Assembly (NCBI RefSeq): GCF_003150675.1
Contig: NZ_QGGB01000002.1
Span: 1 to 64,000, forward strand
Length of the DNA stretch: 64,000 nucleotides
Reading direction: 5' to 3'
Source of the DNA: Rhodohalobacter mucosus
GTDB lineage: Bacteria; Bacteroidota; Rhodothermia; Balneolales; Balneolaceae
A model generated the notes under the pieces. That model was not told where the DNA came from and searched no databases. It worked only from the letters and a program-made list of their open reading frames with translations. The position numbers and the translations under genes are program-made. Of this stretch, positions 8,743 to 18,075 are shown in pieces; within the stretch, counting starts at the first letter, position 1; every line of letters begins with the position of its first letter.

Positions 8743-9963
8743 ATGAAGTTGATTTTATCCATATCCTGGCGAAATATCTGGAGGCATCCGGCTCGCAGCG
8801 GTGTACTGCTCGGTGCTATTATAGCAGGTATCTGGGCAGGTATGACCCTCTCCGCATTAACCAACGGTATGATTGATCAGCGGTTTGCCAACATGATTCA
8901 GGAAGATCTCACACACCTGCAGGTACATCAGCCTCAATTTCTCACCGAAAGAGAGCCTGCCATGTATATGCCGAATGCAGACTCTATCCTGAAGTACCTT
9001 CAAAACGATACCCGGGTTGAAAGCGCGGCGGCAAGAACACTTGTCGACGGAATGATTCAGTCGTCTCTCACAACGTCCGGTGTTTCCGTACGCGGCGTAG
9101 ATCCGGTGAGGGAACCCGAAACAACCACTTTTCATGAAAACCTGATCTATGGCAACTACCTGGACTCCGATGTTCGAAATCCGATTCTTCTTGGCAAGAG
9201 GCTGGCTGAGAAATTAAATGTGCAAATCGGCAATCGCATTGTGCTGACCTTTCAGGATGTGAACAGTGAACTTTCATCTGCAGCCTTTACAATCAGCGGA
9301 ATTTTCAGAACCAATTCGGGTCCCCAGGACGAAAGAGTCGTATTCGTGAGATCTGATGATCTGAGTTCCATCCTGGCCGGGCAGCAGATTTATCATGAAA
9401 TCGCCGTGATGCTGCAGAATGAAGAGATGAGCAATGAAGTCGCCTCCGACCTGAACAATCGCTTTGATGGGATATCCGCTGAAACATGGTATGAACTCTC
9501 TCCCGAGCTGCGGTATCTGAACGATTTTGGCAATACGATGACCGTATATATTATGATTGTTATTATGCTTGCGCTTGCATTCGGTATTCTGAATACCATG
9601 CTCATGGCCATATTCGAAAGGATGCGCGAACTTGGAATGCTCATGGCTGTGGGAATGAGTAAAACGCGAATCTTTTCTATGATTATGACAGAATCTGTTG
9701 TACTGACATTTCTCGCCGCCGCTGCCGGAATGGTTCTCGGCTATGTAAGTATCAATATGATGAGTGAAAACGGACTGGACCTGTCAGCGGTAGGGGGTGA
9801 TTCATTGGCAGAATTTGGCTATGACTCTGTGATATATCCATTTGTTACCGGTGCTGACATTGTCAATACAGCGATAATTGTAATATTGACCGCCCTGCTT
9901 GCTGCCGTTTATCCGGCCATCAAGGCATTAAGCCTGAATCCGGGTGAAGTGGTGAGGGAATAA
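8743..9963 (+). CDS. ABC transporter permease, FtsX/LolCE family (2)
   Basis: A second FtsX-type permease, also 406 residues and clearly paralogous to the one at 7464. It shares the N-terminal ISWRNIWRHPARSGVLL motif, a large periplasmic domain, and three C-terminal helices preceded by ERMRELGMLMAVGMSKTR. The ending LSLNPGEVVRE is typical of the family. The two permeases probably form a heterodimer. The 186-bp gap that follows holds heptamer repeats and one copy of a dispersed AT-rich element, so the ATPase may be translated independently. Confidence 0.9.
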   Translation: MKLILSISWRNIWRHPARSGVLLGAIIAGIWAGMTLSALTNGMIDQRFANMIQEDLTHLQVHQPQFLTEREPAMYMPNADSILKYLQNDTRVESAAARTLVDGMIQSSLTTSGVSVRGVDPVREPETTTFHENLIYGNYLDSDVRNPILLGKRLAEKLNVQIGNRIVLTFQDVNSELSSAAFTISGIFRTNSGPQDERVVFVRSDDLSSILAGQQIYHEIAVMLQNEEMSNEVASDLNNRFDGISAETWYELSPELRYLNDFGNTMTVYIMIVIMLALAFGILNTMLMAIFERMRELGMLMAVGMSKTRIFSMIMTESVVLTFLAAAAGMVLGYVSINMMSENGLDLSAVGGDSLAEFGYDSVIYPFVTGADIVNTAIIVILTALLAAVYPAIKALSLNPGEVVRE

Positions 9964-10105
9964 GGCAGAAGGCAGAAGGCAAAAGGCAAAAGGCAAAAGG
10001 CAAAAGGCAGAAGTTCGATTTTATCGTAGTTATATCAAATTATATCAGTATTTTAAGCTTCAATATGCAACCCACTTTTCACTTCTGCCTTTTGCCTTCT
10101 GCCTT
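9963..10105. repeat. GGCAAAA/GGCAGAA heptamer array, dispersed AT-rich element and inverted heptamers
   Basis: About seven 7-bp units (GGCAGAA/GGCAAAA) start at the permease stop codon. At 10011-10055 there is an AT-rich segment closely similar to 30427-30472 (shared AAGTTCGATTT, AGTTATATCA and TATCAGTATTTTA). Near 10085-10105 the heptamers recur in the opposite orientation (CTTCTGC/CTTTTGC). The whole tract fills the gap between permease and ATPase. Confidence 0.85.
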
Positions 10106-10149
10106 GCAACTGACACTCTGTTCACTGTAGCCCTGAAACACTGAAAAAA

Positions 10150-10833
10150 ATGTCCATTATATCCACACACAATCTCTCAAAAGTTTACAATCCTGAAACG
10201 GTGCCCGTGCATGCTCTGCGGGATGTGAATCTTGAATTCGAAAAAGGAGAATTTACAACGGTTCGGGGTCCGTCGGGCTCGGGCAAAACCACGCTTTTGA
10301 ATATGATCGGCGGTCTGGATGAACCCAGCGATGGATACGTGGAGATTGAGGGAACACGGATTACCGGAATGAAAGACAGCAAACTGATCGATTTCCGCCT
10401 TCACAATATCGGCTTTGTATTTCAGGCCTATAACCTGATCCCCGTATTTACGGCATTCGAAAATGTCAATTTCATCATGCTTCTGCAAAAGTGGGACAAA
10501 AAGAAGATGAATGAGCGAGCCGAAGAGTTGTTGACCGCCATGGGTTTGAAAGACAAAATGGATTCTAGGCCCAAGCAGCTTTCGGGCGGAGAACAGCAGC
10601 GGGTTGCCGTGGCGAGGGCACTGGCCTCAAGGCCCAGATTTATACTTGCCGATGAACCGACGGCTAACTTGGACACTGACTCTGCCATGAGCCTGCTGGA
10701 TCTCATGGAAAAGATGAACAAAGAGGAACATATGACCTTTATCTTCTCCACCCACGATCAGCGGGTGATCGATCGGGCCAGAAGGGTGATCACCATGGTC
10801 GACGGAGCCATCGATAAGGACGAGAGGAAATAA
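10150..10833 (+). CDS. ABC transporter ATP-binding protein, LolD/MacB type
   Basis: A 227-residue ATPase of the LolD/FtsE/MacB subfamily. Walker A GPSGSGKTT is at residues 40-48, the signature LSGGEQQ at 144-150, Walker B FILADEP at 164-170 and the switch His at 202 (STHDQ). Length and motifs are those of a complete single-domain ABC subunit. It lies after the two FtsX permeases and before a barrel protein, in the same direction, and most likely powers them. Strong family call; cargo unknown. Confidence 0.95.
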   Translation: MSIISTHNLSKVYNPETVPVHALRDVNLEFEKGEFTTVRGPSGSGKTTLLNMIGGLDEPSDGYVEIEGTRITGMKDSKLIDFRLHNIGFVFQAYNLIPVFTAFENVNFIMLLQKWDKKKMNERAEELLTAMGLKDKMDSRPKQLSGGEQQRVAVARALASRPRFILADEPTANLDTDSAMSLLDLMEKMNKEEHMTFIFSTHDQRVIDRARRVITMVDGAIDKDERK

Positions 10834-10859
10834 TTCGGTATGTAAGGGAGAAGGCAAAA

Positions 10860-12035
10860 GTGAAACAACTTATTTTCATATCAATTCTGACGCTCTGGGC
10901 TTCAGGTTCCATCCGTGCCCAAAGTGACGATTTCCGACTGTCGGGCTATATTCAGGCCATGTCGGTTTATATCGATGCGGATCTGCCGGCACTCTTCGAA
11001 AAGGACTCTTTCTGGGAGCACCGTTTTCAGAACCGGCTCAACCTGCAATATCGGTTTACATCCAATTTCTCATTGAACTGGGAAATGCGCACCCGCTTTT
11101 TTGCGGGTGAATTAGTAAGCGAACTGAATGACCTCCCCGGTCCGGGTTACCGGGATCTGATCGACGTGGACGACGGCATTGTAAATCTCTCGTGGGTCAT
11201 TGCCGACCGCGACCGCTGGCTGCTGCACTACATCCCCGATCGTCTTAATCTGGACTGGTACAATGACGAATGGCGAATTACAGCCGGGAGGCAGCGAATT
11301 AACTGGGGTATCAATACGGTTACAAATCCGAACGACCTCTTTAACATCTATTCGTTCTATGAGTTCGACTATCCGGAACGTCCCGGTACAGATGCGGTCA
11401 GAATACAGCATTTCATCGACTGGGCTTCGCGCATAGAACTTGCCTGGAGCCCGGCAAAAGAGGTCCGCAATTCTGTTGCTGCGGCCATGTATGTGTTCAA
11501 TACGCGCGGTTATGATATACAGGTGATAACGGGCTACTACCGGGACCGTCTTGGGGTCGGCGGAGGCTGGGCAGGCAGCATCCGCCAATCCGGATTTAAG
11601 GGAGAAGTGATGCTTTTCACGGATCTGGAAGAAAATTCGGCCGGGGATCGTCCAACCAATTTGGTGGCCGCTGTCTCTGCAGACCACATGTTCGACAACA
11701 GTCTCTTTTTGATTATAGAGGGGCTCTACAATAAAGACGGGGGATCCGACCGGTTTGTACTGCTGGGCGAACCGCTGGCTGCAGATAATCCCTCTTTTTC
11801 GCGCTATCAGTTTACCACAAGCGCAAGCTATCCGTTTTCTCCTGTCTGGAACGGTTCTCTGGCTGCCATTTGGTATCCAGATGAAGAAGCTCTTTTTGTA
11901 TCACCCTCCGTCACGTGGTCCGTAGGACAAAATACGGATTTCAACATGCTGAGCCAGATCTTCATCGGCGGCGAATCATCCGCTTTCGCCAATGCCGGCA
12001 GTATTGTCGCCGCCTCCCTCAAGTGGAATTTTTGA
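10860..12035 (+). CDS. Predicted outer-membrane beta-barrel protein of the export locus
   Basis: A 391-residue exported protein beginning at a GTG codon 26 bp after the ATPase stop, with a signal peptide ending near SIRAQ. The mature part alternates polar and hydrophobic residues with many aromatics and ends in an aromatic residue (SLKWNF), as in outer-membrane barrels. The segment WRITAGRQRINWGINTVTNPNDLFN resembles the DUF1302/porin-like proteins that often accompany lipid-export permeases. No enzymatic motif is seen. By position it is the outer-membrane component of the locus starting at 6479. The family name is tentative. Confidence 0.7.
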   Translation: MKQLIFISILTLWASGSIRAQSDDFRLSGYIQAMSVYIDADLPALFEKDSFWEHRFQNRLNLQYRFTSNFSLNWEMRTRFFAGELVSELNDLPGPGYRDLIDVDDGIVNLSWVIADRDRWLLHYIPDRLNLDWYNDEWRITAGRQRINWGINTVTNPNDLFNIYSFYEFDYPERPGTDAVRIQHFIDWASRIELAWSPAKEVRNSVAAAMYVFNTRGYDIQVITGYYRDRLGVGGGWAGSIRQSGFKGEVMLFTDLEENSAGDRPTNLVAAVSADHMFDNSLFLIIEGLYNKDGGSDRFVLLGEPLAADNPSFSRYQFTTSASYPFSPVWNGSLAAIWYPDEEALFVSPSVTWSVGQNTDFNMLSQIFIGGESSAFANAGSIVAASLKWNF

Positions 12036-12059
12036 TTTATCTGGGCGTAAAATGTCAAA

Positions 12060-12240
12060 CGTGAGACGTCAGAAGTCAGACGGGAGACGGGAGACGGGAG
12101 ACGGGAGACGGGAGACGGGAGACGGGATTTTAATGACTGAACCTCAAACCTCAAACATTAAACCTTAAACCCCTCACCCTGAATCCTGCAGCTTGCTGCC
12201 TGCCCCCCTGAGCCTTGTACCATGAGCCTTGCACCCTGAT
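12060..12240. repeat. GGGAGAC heptamer array and low-complexity intergenic tract
   Basis: After the barrel gene, GGGAGAC repeats for about 6.7 copies (about 12079-12126). Short AACCTCA-type repeats and a direct repeat of GAGCCTTG (near 12210 and 12226) follow. No gene is visible between 12036 and 12298. The tract ends shortly before the DUF4212 gene. Confidence 0.8.
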
Positions 12241-12298
12241 GGAAAAATAATTGCCTTCCCATGCTCCATTGGCTATAATAAGCCGTTAGCTGAAACCC

Positions 12299-12568
12299 AT
12301 GAACAACAAAGCTCAACAATACTGGCGGCAGAACCTGATCTACCTCGCCTCCCTTCTGGCGGTCTGGTTCATCGTGTCGTATGGTGCAGGCATCCTGTTT
12401 GTCGACTGGCTCGACCAGTTCCGAATGGGCGGTTTCAAGCTGGGATTCTGGTTTGCACAGCAGGGATCCATCTACGTCTTTGTGATTCTCATTTTCATCT
12501 ACGTTTGGCTGATGAACCGGCTTGACAAAAAATATGATTTTGACGAACTGGAGGAGTCCGAAAAATGA
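12299..12568 (+). CDS. DUF4212 small subunit of sodium/solute symporter
   Basis: An 89-residue membrane protein with two transmembrane helices (about residues 13-37 and 55-73), which fits the DUF4212 / Na+ symporter small-subunit family. These proteins are found just upstream of a large SSS-family symporter, as here. The start codon of the large subunit overlaps this stop (ATGA), indicating translational coupling. It likely stabilises or regulates the transporter. The substrate is not known from sequence; related systems have been linked to acetate or other short organic acids. Confidence 0.9.
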   Translation: MNNKAQQYWRQNLIYLASLLAVWFIVSYGAGILFVDWLDQFRMGGFKLGFWFAQQGSIYVFVILIFIYVWLMNRLDKKYDFDELEESEK

Positions 12569-14262
12569 GCATTCAGGCGTGGACATTTCTGATTGTCGGA
12601 CTTACGTTTTTACTCTATATCGGCATTGCCGTCTGGGCCAGGGCCGCATCCACCAAGGAGTTCTATGTTGCGGGCGGACGCGTATCCCCGCTCGCCAATG
12701 GGATGGCCACGGCCGCTGACTGGATGTCTGCGGCGTCATTCATATCCATGGCGGGTATTATCAGCTTCGTTGGCAGGGACGGGTCGGTATATCTGATGGG
12801 CTGGACGGGAGGATATGTTCTTCTGGCACTTCTTCTGGCCCCTTATCTCCGAAAATTTGGAAAGTTTACGGTACCGGATTTTGTCGGTGACCGGTACTAC
12901 TCACAGACCGCGCGTCTTGTTGCCGTAGTCTGTGCCGTATTTATCTCATTTACTTACGTAGCAGGACAGATGCGCGGAGTGGGGATTGTTTTCTCCCGTT
13001 TTCTGAGTGTGGAAATCGAGACTGGTGTTTTTATTGGTATGATCATTGTCTTCTTCTATGCGGTTATGGGCGGAATGAAAGGCATTACCTATACCCAGGT
13101 GGCTCAATACTGCGTATTAATATTTGCATACCTGGTTCCGGCTATTTTCATCTCTATGCTAATGACCGGCAACGTCATCCCGCAGGTAGGTTTTGGGGGA
13201 ACCCTTGCAGAGCAGCCCGGTACGTACCTGCTCGACCGGCTGGACGGCCTGAGTACCGAACTTGGTTTTGACCCCTACACCAGCGGCACCAAATCAACGA
13301 TCGATGTCTTTTTTATTACAGCCGCGCTGATGGTCGGTACGGCCGGTCTCCCTCATGTAATCGTTCGTTTTTTTACGGTTAAAAGGGTTCGAGATGCAAG
13401 GGTTTCGGCCGGTTACGCTCTGCTTTTTATCGCAATTCTTTACACCACCGCGCCGGCCGTTGCCGCTTTTGCCCGTGCAAACCTTCTCGAAACCGTGAGC
13501 AATCAGCCCTATTCAGAACTGCCTGAATGGTTTAGCACGTGGGAGGATACCGGATTGATACATTTCGATGACAAGAACGCAGATGAAATCGTTTTTTACT
13601 CTCCGGACGAAGAAACCAATGAGCTTACCATCGACAGGGATATTATGGTACTGGCGAATCCCGAGATTGCGCAGCTTCCCAACTGGGTGGTCGGTCTGGT
13701 GGCTGCAGGTGGATTGGCTGCAGCCCTGTCTACAGCTGCCGGATTATTGCTCGTTATCTCCACATCCGTTGCACGGGACCTGATACGGCGCACCTTCGTA
13801 CCCGATATCACCCATCAGCGCGAACTGATATTCGCCCGGGTGGCTGCAGGAGGCGCTGTGATTGTAGCCGGCTATTTTGGCGTAAATCCTCCCGGGTTTG
13901 TTGCGCAAACCGTTGCATTTGCGTTCGGCCTTGCCGCCGCCTCATTCTTTCCGGCTATACTGCTCGGCATCTTCTCCAAAACGATGAATAAGCAGGGAGC
14001 CATCGCAGGGATGATTACCGGTATCCTCTTTACGGCAGCCTACATTGTCTGGTTTACCTATATAAACCCGGAACTCAACAATGCAGAACACTGGTGGTTC
14101 GGGATTTCGCCCGAAGGAATCGGCACGCTCGGCATGGCTCTCAACCTGATCGTCGCCCTCACGGTAAGCCGGTTCTCCGATAATCCTCCGCAGGATATCC
14201 AGGAGATGATTGAGGAGATCCGCATCCCCAGAAAATCCGATCCCGGCAATCCGCCCTCCTGA
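12565..14262 (+). CDS. Sodium:solute symporter large subunit (SSS family, VC_2705 type)
   Basis: A 565-residue inner-membrane transporter of the solute:sodium symporter family, with about 13 hydrophobic helices. The first motif after helix 1, EFYVAGGRVSPLANGMATAADWMSAASF, is characteristic of ActP-like and VC_2705-like members. A hydrophilic insert at about residues 320-355 lies between helices. It overlaps the DUF4212 gene by 4 bp and forms a two-gene operon with it. It should import an organic acid or other solute with Na+, which fits a saline habitat. The precise substrate is unresolved. Confidence 0.92.
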   Translation: MSIQAWTFLIVGLTFLLYIGIAVWARAASTKEFYVAGGRVSPLANGMATAADWMSAASFISMAGIISFVGRDGSVYLMGWTGGYVLLALLLAPYLRKFGKFTVPDFVGDRYYSQTARLVAVVCAVFISFTYVAGQMRGVGIVFSRFLSVEIETGVFIGMIIVFFYAVMGGMKGITYTQVAQYCVLIFAYLVPAIFISMLMTGNVIPQVGFGGTLAEQPGTYLLDRLDGLSTELGFDPYTSGTKSTIDVFFITAALMVGTAGLPHVIVRFFTVKRVRDARVSAGYALLFIAILYTTAPAVAAFARANLLETVSNQPYSELPEWFSTWEDTGLIHFDDKNADEIVFYSPDEETNELTIDRDIMVLANPEIAQLPNWVVGLVAAGGLAAALSTAAGLLLVISTSVARDLIRRTFVPDITHQRELIFARVAAGGAVIVAGYFGVNPPGFVAQTVAFAFGLAAASFFPAILLGIFSKTMNKQGAIAGMITGILFTAAYIVWFTYINPELNNAEHWWFGISPEGIGTLGMALNLIVALTVSRFSDNPPQDIQEMIEEIRIPRKSDPGNPPS

Positions 14263-14395
14263 CCCCTCGTACGCAGTTCCACTCCCCTCTTGCGCGGTTC
14301 CACTCCTCTTGCGCAATTCCATTCCTCTTGCGCAGTTCCACCCCCTCTTGCGCAGTTCCACTGCGCATGCCCCCCGGCAGCTCCGCTGCCATTCG
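14263..14395. repeat. REP-like palindromic module R1 (left flank of RAYT)
   Basis: Four to five tandem units of about 19 bp resemble CCTCTTGCGCAGTTCCACT. The last is completed to a perfect palindrome at 14349-14367 (TGCGCAGT, loop TCC, ACTGCGCA). A constant hairpin follows at 14376-14390 (GGCAGC, loop TCC, GCTGCC). The same grammar occurs on the other side of the transposase gene and at two other loci in the window. Confidence 0.88.
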
Positions 14396-14490
14396 AAAAA
14401 AAATCCAAAAACCCTGTAAGGAATCACAAAAGTCCGGTTCATACCTAAAAAGAAAGTTATCGCATAAAACCAGGACAGAAACTCTCCAAC

Positions 14491-15027
14491 ATGGGCCGTT
14501 CGGCAAACCGCGTATACGATTCCGCATACCCCTACTTTATCACAAGTTCTGTGGTTGAGGGTTATCCGATCTTCGCAAACCCGCCTGCAGCAGATATTCT
14601 GTTGAATGCACTCTGCTTTCTGCAGGAACAGCGTGATGCCAGACTCTATGCGTATGTCATCATGGAAAATCACATTCACATGGTGATTCAGGCTAATAAA
14701 CTTTCCTCAAATATTCAGGCCTTCAAATCATGGACTGCCCGTTCTATCATTGATCTGTTTGCAGACATCGGGCGGTACCTCCACCTGTCAAAACTGAAAC
14801 GGGCAAAGAATCCCTCACATACGGATTCCATCCATCAGCTGTGGCAGGAAGGCTTTCATCCCGTTCATATTTACAGTGACCGCATGATGATCCAAAAAAT
14901 CGAATATATTCACCGGAACCCTGTACAGCGGGGGTATGTGGACCACCAGGAGGACTGGCGATACTCATCAGCCCGAAATTATCTCGGACTGGATGCATTA
15001 ATACCCATTACGCTTTTCGAACCATGA
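14491..15027 (+). CDS. REP-associated tyrosine transposase (RAYT, Y1_Tnp)
   Basis: A 178-residue protein of the Y1 transposase (HUH) superfamily, the RAYT branch. These enzymes nick and join single-stranded DNA at REP palindromes. The metal-binding HIH motif is at residues 61-63 inside AYVIMENHIHMVIQ. A likely catalytic tyrosine is Tyr139 in KIEYIHRNPVQRGYV, followed by the conserved W-Y-SS-R block (DWRYSSARNYL). Both gene flanks carry matching palindromic modules (14263-14395 and 15036-15163), the classic arrangement for RAYT with its REPs. There are no terminal inverted repeats of an ordinary IS. The frame is intact and motif-complete, so it may be active. Confidence 0.92.
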   Translation: MGRSANRVYDSAYPYFITSSVVEGYPIFANPPAADILLNALCFLQEQRDARLYAYVIMENHIHMVIQANKLSSNIQAFKSWTARSIIDLFADIGRYLHLSKLKRAKNPSHTDSIHQLWQEGFHPVHIYSDRMMIQKIEYIHRNPVQRGYVDHQEDWRYSSARNYLGLDALIPITLFEP

Positions 15028-15035
15028 ATATGCAC

Positions 15036-15175
15036 CTGAATCTCCTGCACAGTTCCATTGCCAAGCCTCCTGCGCAGTTCCATTGCCGAGTCTCCTGAGC
15101 AGTTCCGCTACCGAGTCTTCTGCGCAGTTCCACTGCGCAGAAGGAGCTGGCAGCTCTGCTGCCATACACCCACTT
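15036..15175. repeat. REP-like palindromic module R2 (right flank of RAYT)
   Basis: Three units of about 25 bp resemble CTCCTGCGCAGTTCCATTGC. They lead into a completed palindrome at 15121-15139 (TGCGCAGT, loop TCC, ACTGCGCA) and then the constant hairpin at 15149-15163 (GGCAGC, loop TCT, GCTGCC). The stem words are identical to module R1 on the other side of the transposase gene. Confidence 0.88.
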
Positions 15176-15262
15176 TCAACTATCGAACTCTCCATAATCT
15201 TTGTATCATCCAAATACCCAAACACTCATATCACTATCCTCTTACCACAGTAAATACAAATC

Positions 15263-17815
15263 ATGCACCGTTACAGCTTTGCTTTCCTCTTACTCCTTCT
15301 TCTCCCCTTTGTGCTGTCAACCGGTCTCATCTCATGCGGCAAATCCCTGTCTGTACCACCGAATGAACCGGGTGTTTCTCTTGAGCTGGCGGAATTCAGA
15401 AAATCACTGCTCTCCGACATTCAGTACACGCTCTATTTCAACATCCCCGAACGGCGGGAAATGCCGATTCCTGCAACGGTTTCAATAAAGTTTACCCTGA
15501 ATAATGAAGGATATGACATTCCGCTCGATTTCCGTGAATCGGCTGATAAACTCCGGTCCCTCACTGTAAACGGCACATCTGCGGAGATTATATATGAAAA
15601 TGAACACATCCTGCTTCCGGCAGGAATGCTGCATCCGGGAGAGAATCAGGTGGATATTGAACTGATTGCCGGTGAATCGTCACTCAACCGCAATCCTGAC
15701 TACCTTTTTACACTCTTTGTGCCCGATCGCGCACGGACCGCATTTCCTCTTTTCGATCAGCCCGATCTGAAAGCCGTTTATAAATTAACGCTGGAAATTC
15801 CATCAGAATGGGAAGCTGTATCCAATGCAGCTCTAAGCGATGTAATTCAAGAAGACTCCACCAAAATCCTTGAATTCAGACCATCCGACAGGTTCAGCTC
15901 CTATCTCTTTTCATTTGTGGCCGGCCGCTTTGAGAAGGTGACCCGAACGGTGAACGGTGTGGAGATGACCATGCTGCACCGCGAGTCGGATCCGGAAAAA
16001 GTGGAAAGAAACCTGGACGACATCTTTGAACTTCATGCTGCCTCCCTGGAGTGGCTTGAAGAGTATACCGCCATAGAACACCCCTTTCAAAAATTTGATT
16101 TTGCATTGATCCCCGCCTTCCCATACGGGGGCATGGAGCATGTCGGCGCTATACAATACCGTGCAGGATCCCTCTTTCTGGATGAAGATCCATCCGACTC
16201 CCGGCTACTCAGCAGGGCATCACTGATTGCTCATGAAACCGCACACATGTGGTTCGGCAATCTGGTTACCATGAAATGGTTCAATGACGTGTGGACCAAA
16301 GAGGTTTATGCCAACTTCTTGGCTGCCAAAATTATGAATCCGGAATTTCCGGATATCAATCACGAGCTCAATTTCCTTCTGAGGCACCACCCCTCTGCAT
16401 ACTCGGTTGACCGAACAGAAGGTGCAAATCCTATCCGGCAGAACCTTGCAAACCTGAATGAGGCCGGGCAGATGTATGGTCCCATCATTTACAATAAGGC
16501 TCCGATTATGATGCGACAGCTTGAGCTGCTTCTGGGGGATGATCTTTTCAGGGAGGGAATACGTGAATATCTCAGCTCGTATGCTTTTGAAAATGCCACA
16601 TGGCCTGACCTGATTCGGATCCTGGATCAAAAAACATCCACCGACCTTGCTGCCTGGAGTGACGTGTGGGTAAACACGCCCGGAAGGCCACACTTCAGCA
16701 TCGTGAGAAATGGTTCCGCATCCCTGCTTCAAACAGATCCCGCCGGACAAAGGAGCCGTTTCTGGCCGCAGCAATTTTCGATTGTTGAACTTTCGCCCTC
16801 CGGAACGCAAACCCGGCTGGTAACATCGCAAGGTGCAGCCACAGAATTGGATCAGGCTCTCGGGAATAACAGAATCTACAATGCCAATGGGTATGGATAC
16901 GGCCTCTTTCCTGCCTCGCCCGATAACCTGGAAGCCTGGCTGGAATTTGGCGATACCGCCAAAGGTTCCGAGCTGATCAATCTTTATGAAAACATGCTGG
17001 AGGGTGTGGTTGATCCGGCTGACTATTACGGCAGACTGTTGAACATAATTCGGTCCGAAAGCAATCAGCTACTGCTGAACCGGGCACTAAGCTACCTTGG
17101 TACGATTTACTGGAATCTCATGAGTAAGGAAGAACGGGAAAGTGCGGCACCCGGCCTGGAAGAGATGTTATGGAATCTGATGATGCAGCAACCGGATGCC
17201 AGCCGCAAGAGGATTTTCTTCGATTCGTACCGGAATGTTGCCGTAACGGAAAACGGTGTTCAGCGGCTTTATGACGTCTGGGCCGGAAATACGAAAATTG
17301 AGGGACTTTCGCTTTCCGATAATGACCTGACGGGAATAGCGGCAATCCTCGCAGTCAAATCCCATCCCCGTGCTGAGGACATACTTCGTATCCAGCTTGA
17401 CAACATTCAGGACAGCGACAGAAAAAGGCGGTTCGAATTTCTGCAGCCCGCACTCTCAGCGGATCCGTCCGTGCGCGATCAGTTTTTTGAAAGCCTCAAA
17501 AACCCGGAGAACAGGGAAATCGAATCCTGGGTTATAAGTTCACTCAACTACCTTCACCACCCCTTGCGTACTGATCATTCCGAAAAATACATTCTTCCGA
17601 GCCTTGAACTGCTGGAGGAGATTCAGGTTACGGGGGATATTTTCTTTCCCAGCCGCTGGCTTGACGCCACGCTTTCAAACCACTCTTCCGATAACGCCGT
17701 AGAAACCGTGCGCACATTCCTGAATGAGCGACCCGGTTATAACGAGCAGCTCCGAATGAAAATACTGCAAAGCGCCGACATGCTCTTCAGGTCTAACACC
17801 ATATTAGCTCCATAA
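15263..17815 (+). CDS. M1 family aminopeptidase, lipoprotein
   Basis: An 850-residue zinc aminopeptidase that trims N-terminal residues from peptides outside the cytoplasm. The N-terminus is a lipoprotein signal (hydrophobic run, then GLISC-GKS). The exopeptidase motif GGMEH lies near residue 290. The zinc motif HETAH starts at His324 and the third ligand is Glu347, 18 residues after the second His, as in M1. The block around that glutamate reads VWTKEVYANF rather than the common WLNEGFA, so this is a divergent M1 subgroup. A long helical ERAP-like C-terminal region follows. Palindromic repeats lie on both sides; no operon partner is seen. Confidence 0.93.
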   Translation: MHRYSFAFLLLLLLPFVLSTGLISCGKSLSVPPNEPGVSLELAEFRKSLLSDIQYTLYFNIPERREMPIPATVSIKFTLNNEGYDIPLDFRESADKLRSLTVNGTSAEIIYENEHILLPAGMLHPGENQVDIELIAGESSLNRNPDYLFTLFVPDRARTAFPLFDQPDLKAVYKLTLEIPSEWEAVSNAALSDVIQEDSTKILEFRPSDRFSSYLFSFVAGRFEKVTRTVNGVEMTMLHRESDPEKVERNLDDIFELHAASLEWLEEYTAIEHPFQKFDFALIPAFPYGGMEHVGAIQYRAGSLFLDEDPSDSRLLSRASLIAHETAHMWFGNLVTMKWFNDVWTKEVYANFLAAKIMNPEFPDINHELNFLLRHHPSAYSVDRTEGANPIRQNLANLNEAGQMYGPIIYNKAPIMMRQLELLLGDDLFREGIREYLSSYAFENATWPDLIRILDQKTSTDLAAWSDVWVNTPGRPHFSIVRNGSASLLQTDPAGQRSRFWPQQFSIVELSPSGTQTRLVTSQGAATELDQALGNNRIYNANGYGYGLFPASPDNLEAWLEFGDTAKGSELINLYENMLEGVVDPADYYGRLLNIIRSESNQLLLNRALSYLGTIYWNLMSKEERESAAPGLEEMLWNLMMQQPDASRKRIFFDSYRNVAVTENGVQRLYDVWAGNTKIEGLSLSDNDLTGIAAILAVKSHPRAEDILRIQLDNIQDSDRKRRFEFLQPALSADPSVRDQFFESLKNPENREIESWVISSLNYLHHPLRTDHSEKYILPSLELLEEIQVTGDIFFPSRWLDATLSNHSSDNAVETVRTFLNERPGYNEQLRMKILQSADMLFRSNTILAP

Positions 17816-17998
17816 TCCAGGACCCTCATCCACAGTACCACCTATATCCACAGTTCCATACCTCATCCACAGTCCCACCTTATCCACAGTTCCACTGTGG
17901 ATATGCCCCCCGCAGCTCCGCTGACAGTTCCACCTCATCCACAGTCCCACCTTATCCACAGTTCCACTGTGGATATGCCCCCTCGCAGCTCCGCTGCC
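17816..17998. repeat. REP-like palindromic module R3 (two copies, with DnaA-box-like words)
   Basis: Units of 17-19 bp resemble CCTCATCCACAGTNCCAC. They are completed to palindromes at 17882-17902 and 17954-17974 (ATCCACAGT, loop TCC, ACTGTGGAT). Each palindrome is followed by a GCAGC-TCC-GCTG(C) hairpin (17912-17923 and 17985-17997). TTATCCACA, a perfect DnaA-box word, occurs at 17880-17888 and 17952-17960. The module lies between convergent genes, after the M1 peptidase. Confidence 0.87.
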
Positions 17999-18075
17999 TT
18001 GCCCATCCAATACCAACCTCTACCCCTGCTAGTCATGAAATAAAAAAATGAATACCCACTATTTCCTGATCCTGA

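Noticed and set aside
14058..14679. Minus-strand frames across the RAYT left flank
   Set aside because: Their arginine/glycine-rich repeats are translations of the palindromic module, and they overlap the symporter and RAYT genes.
17880..17960. Origin of replication based on DnaA-box words
   Set aside because: Only two boxes, both within repeated palindromes, with no AT-rich unwinding region and no dnaA, dnaN or gidA nearby.
17816..17998. Possible CRISPR array
   Set aside because: Units are 17-19 bp, adjacent without unique spacers, and lead into palindromes. No cas genes are present.
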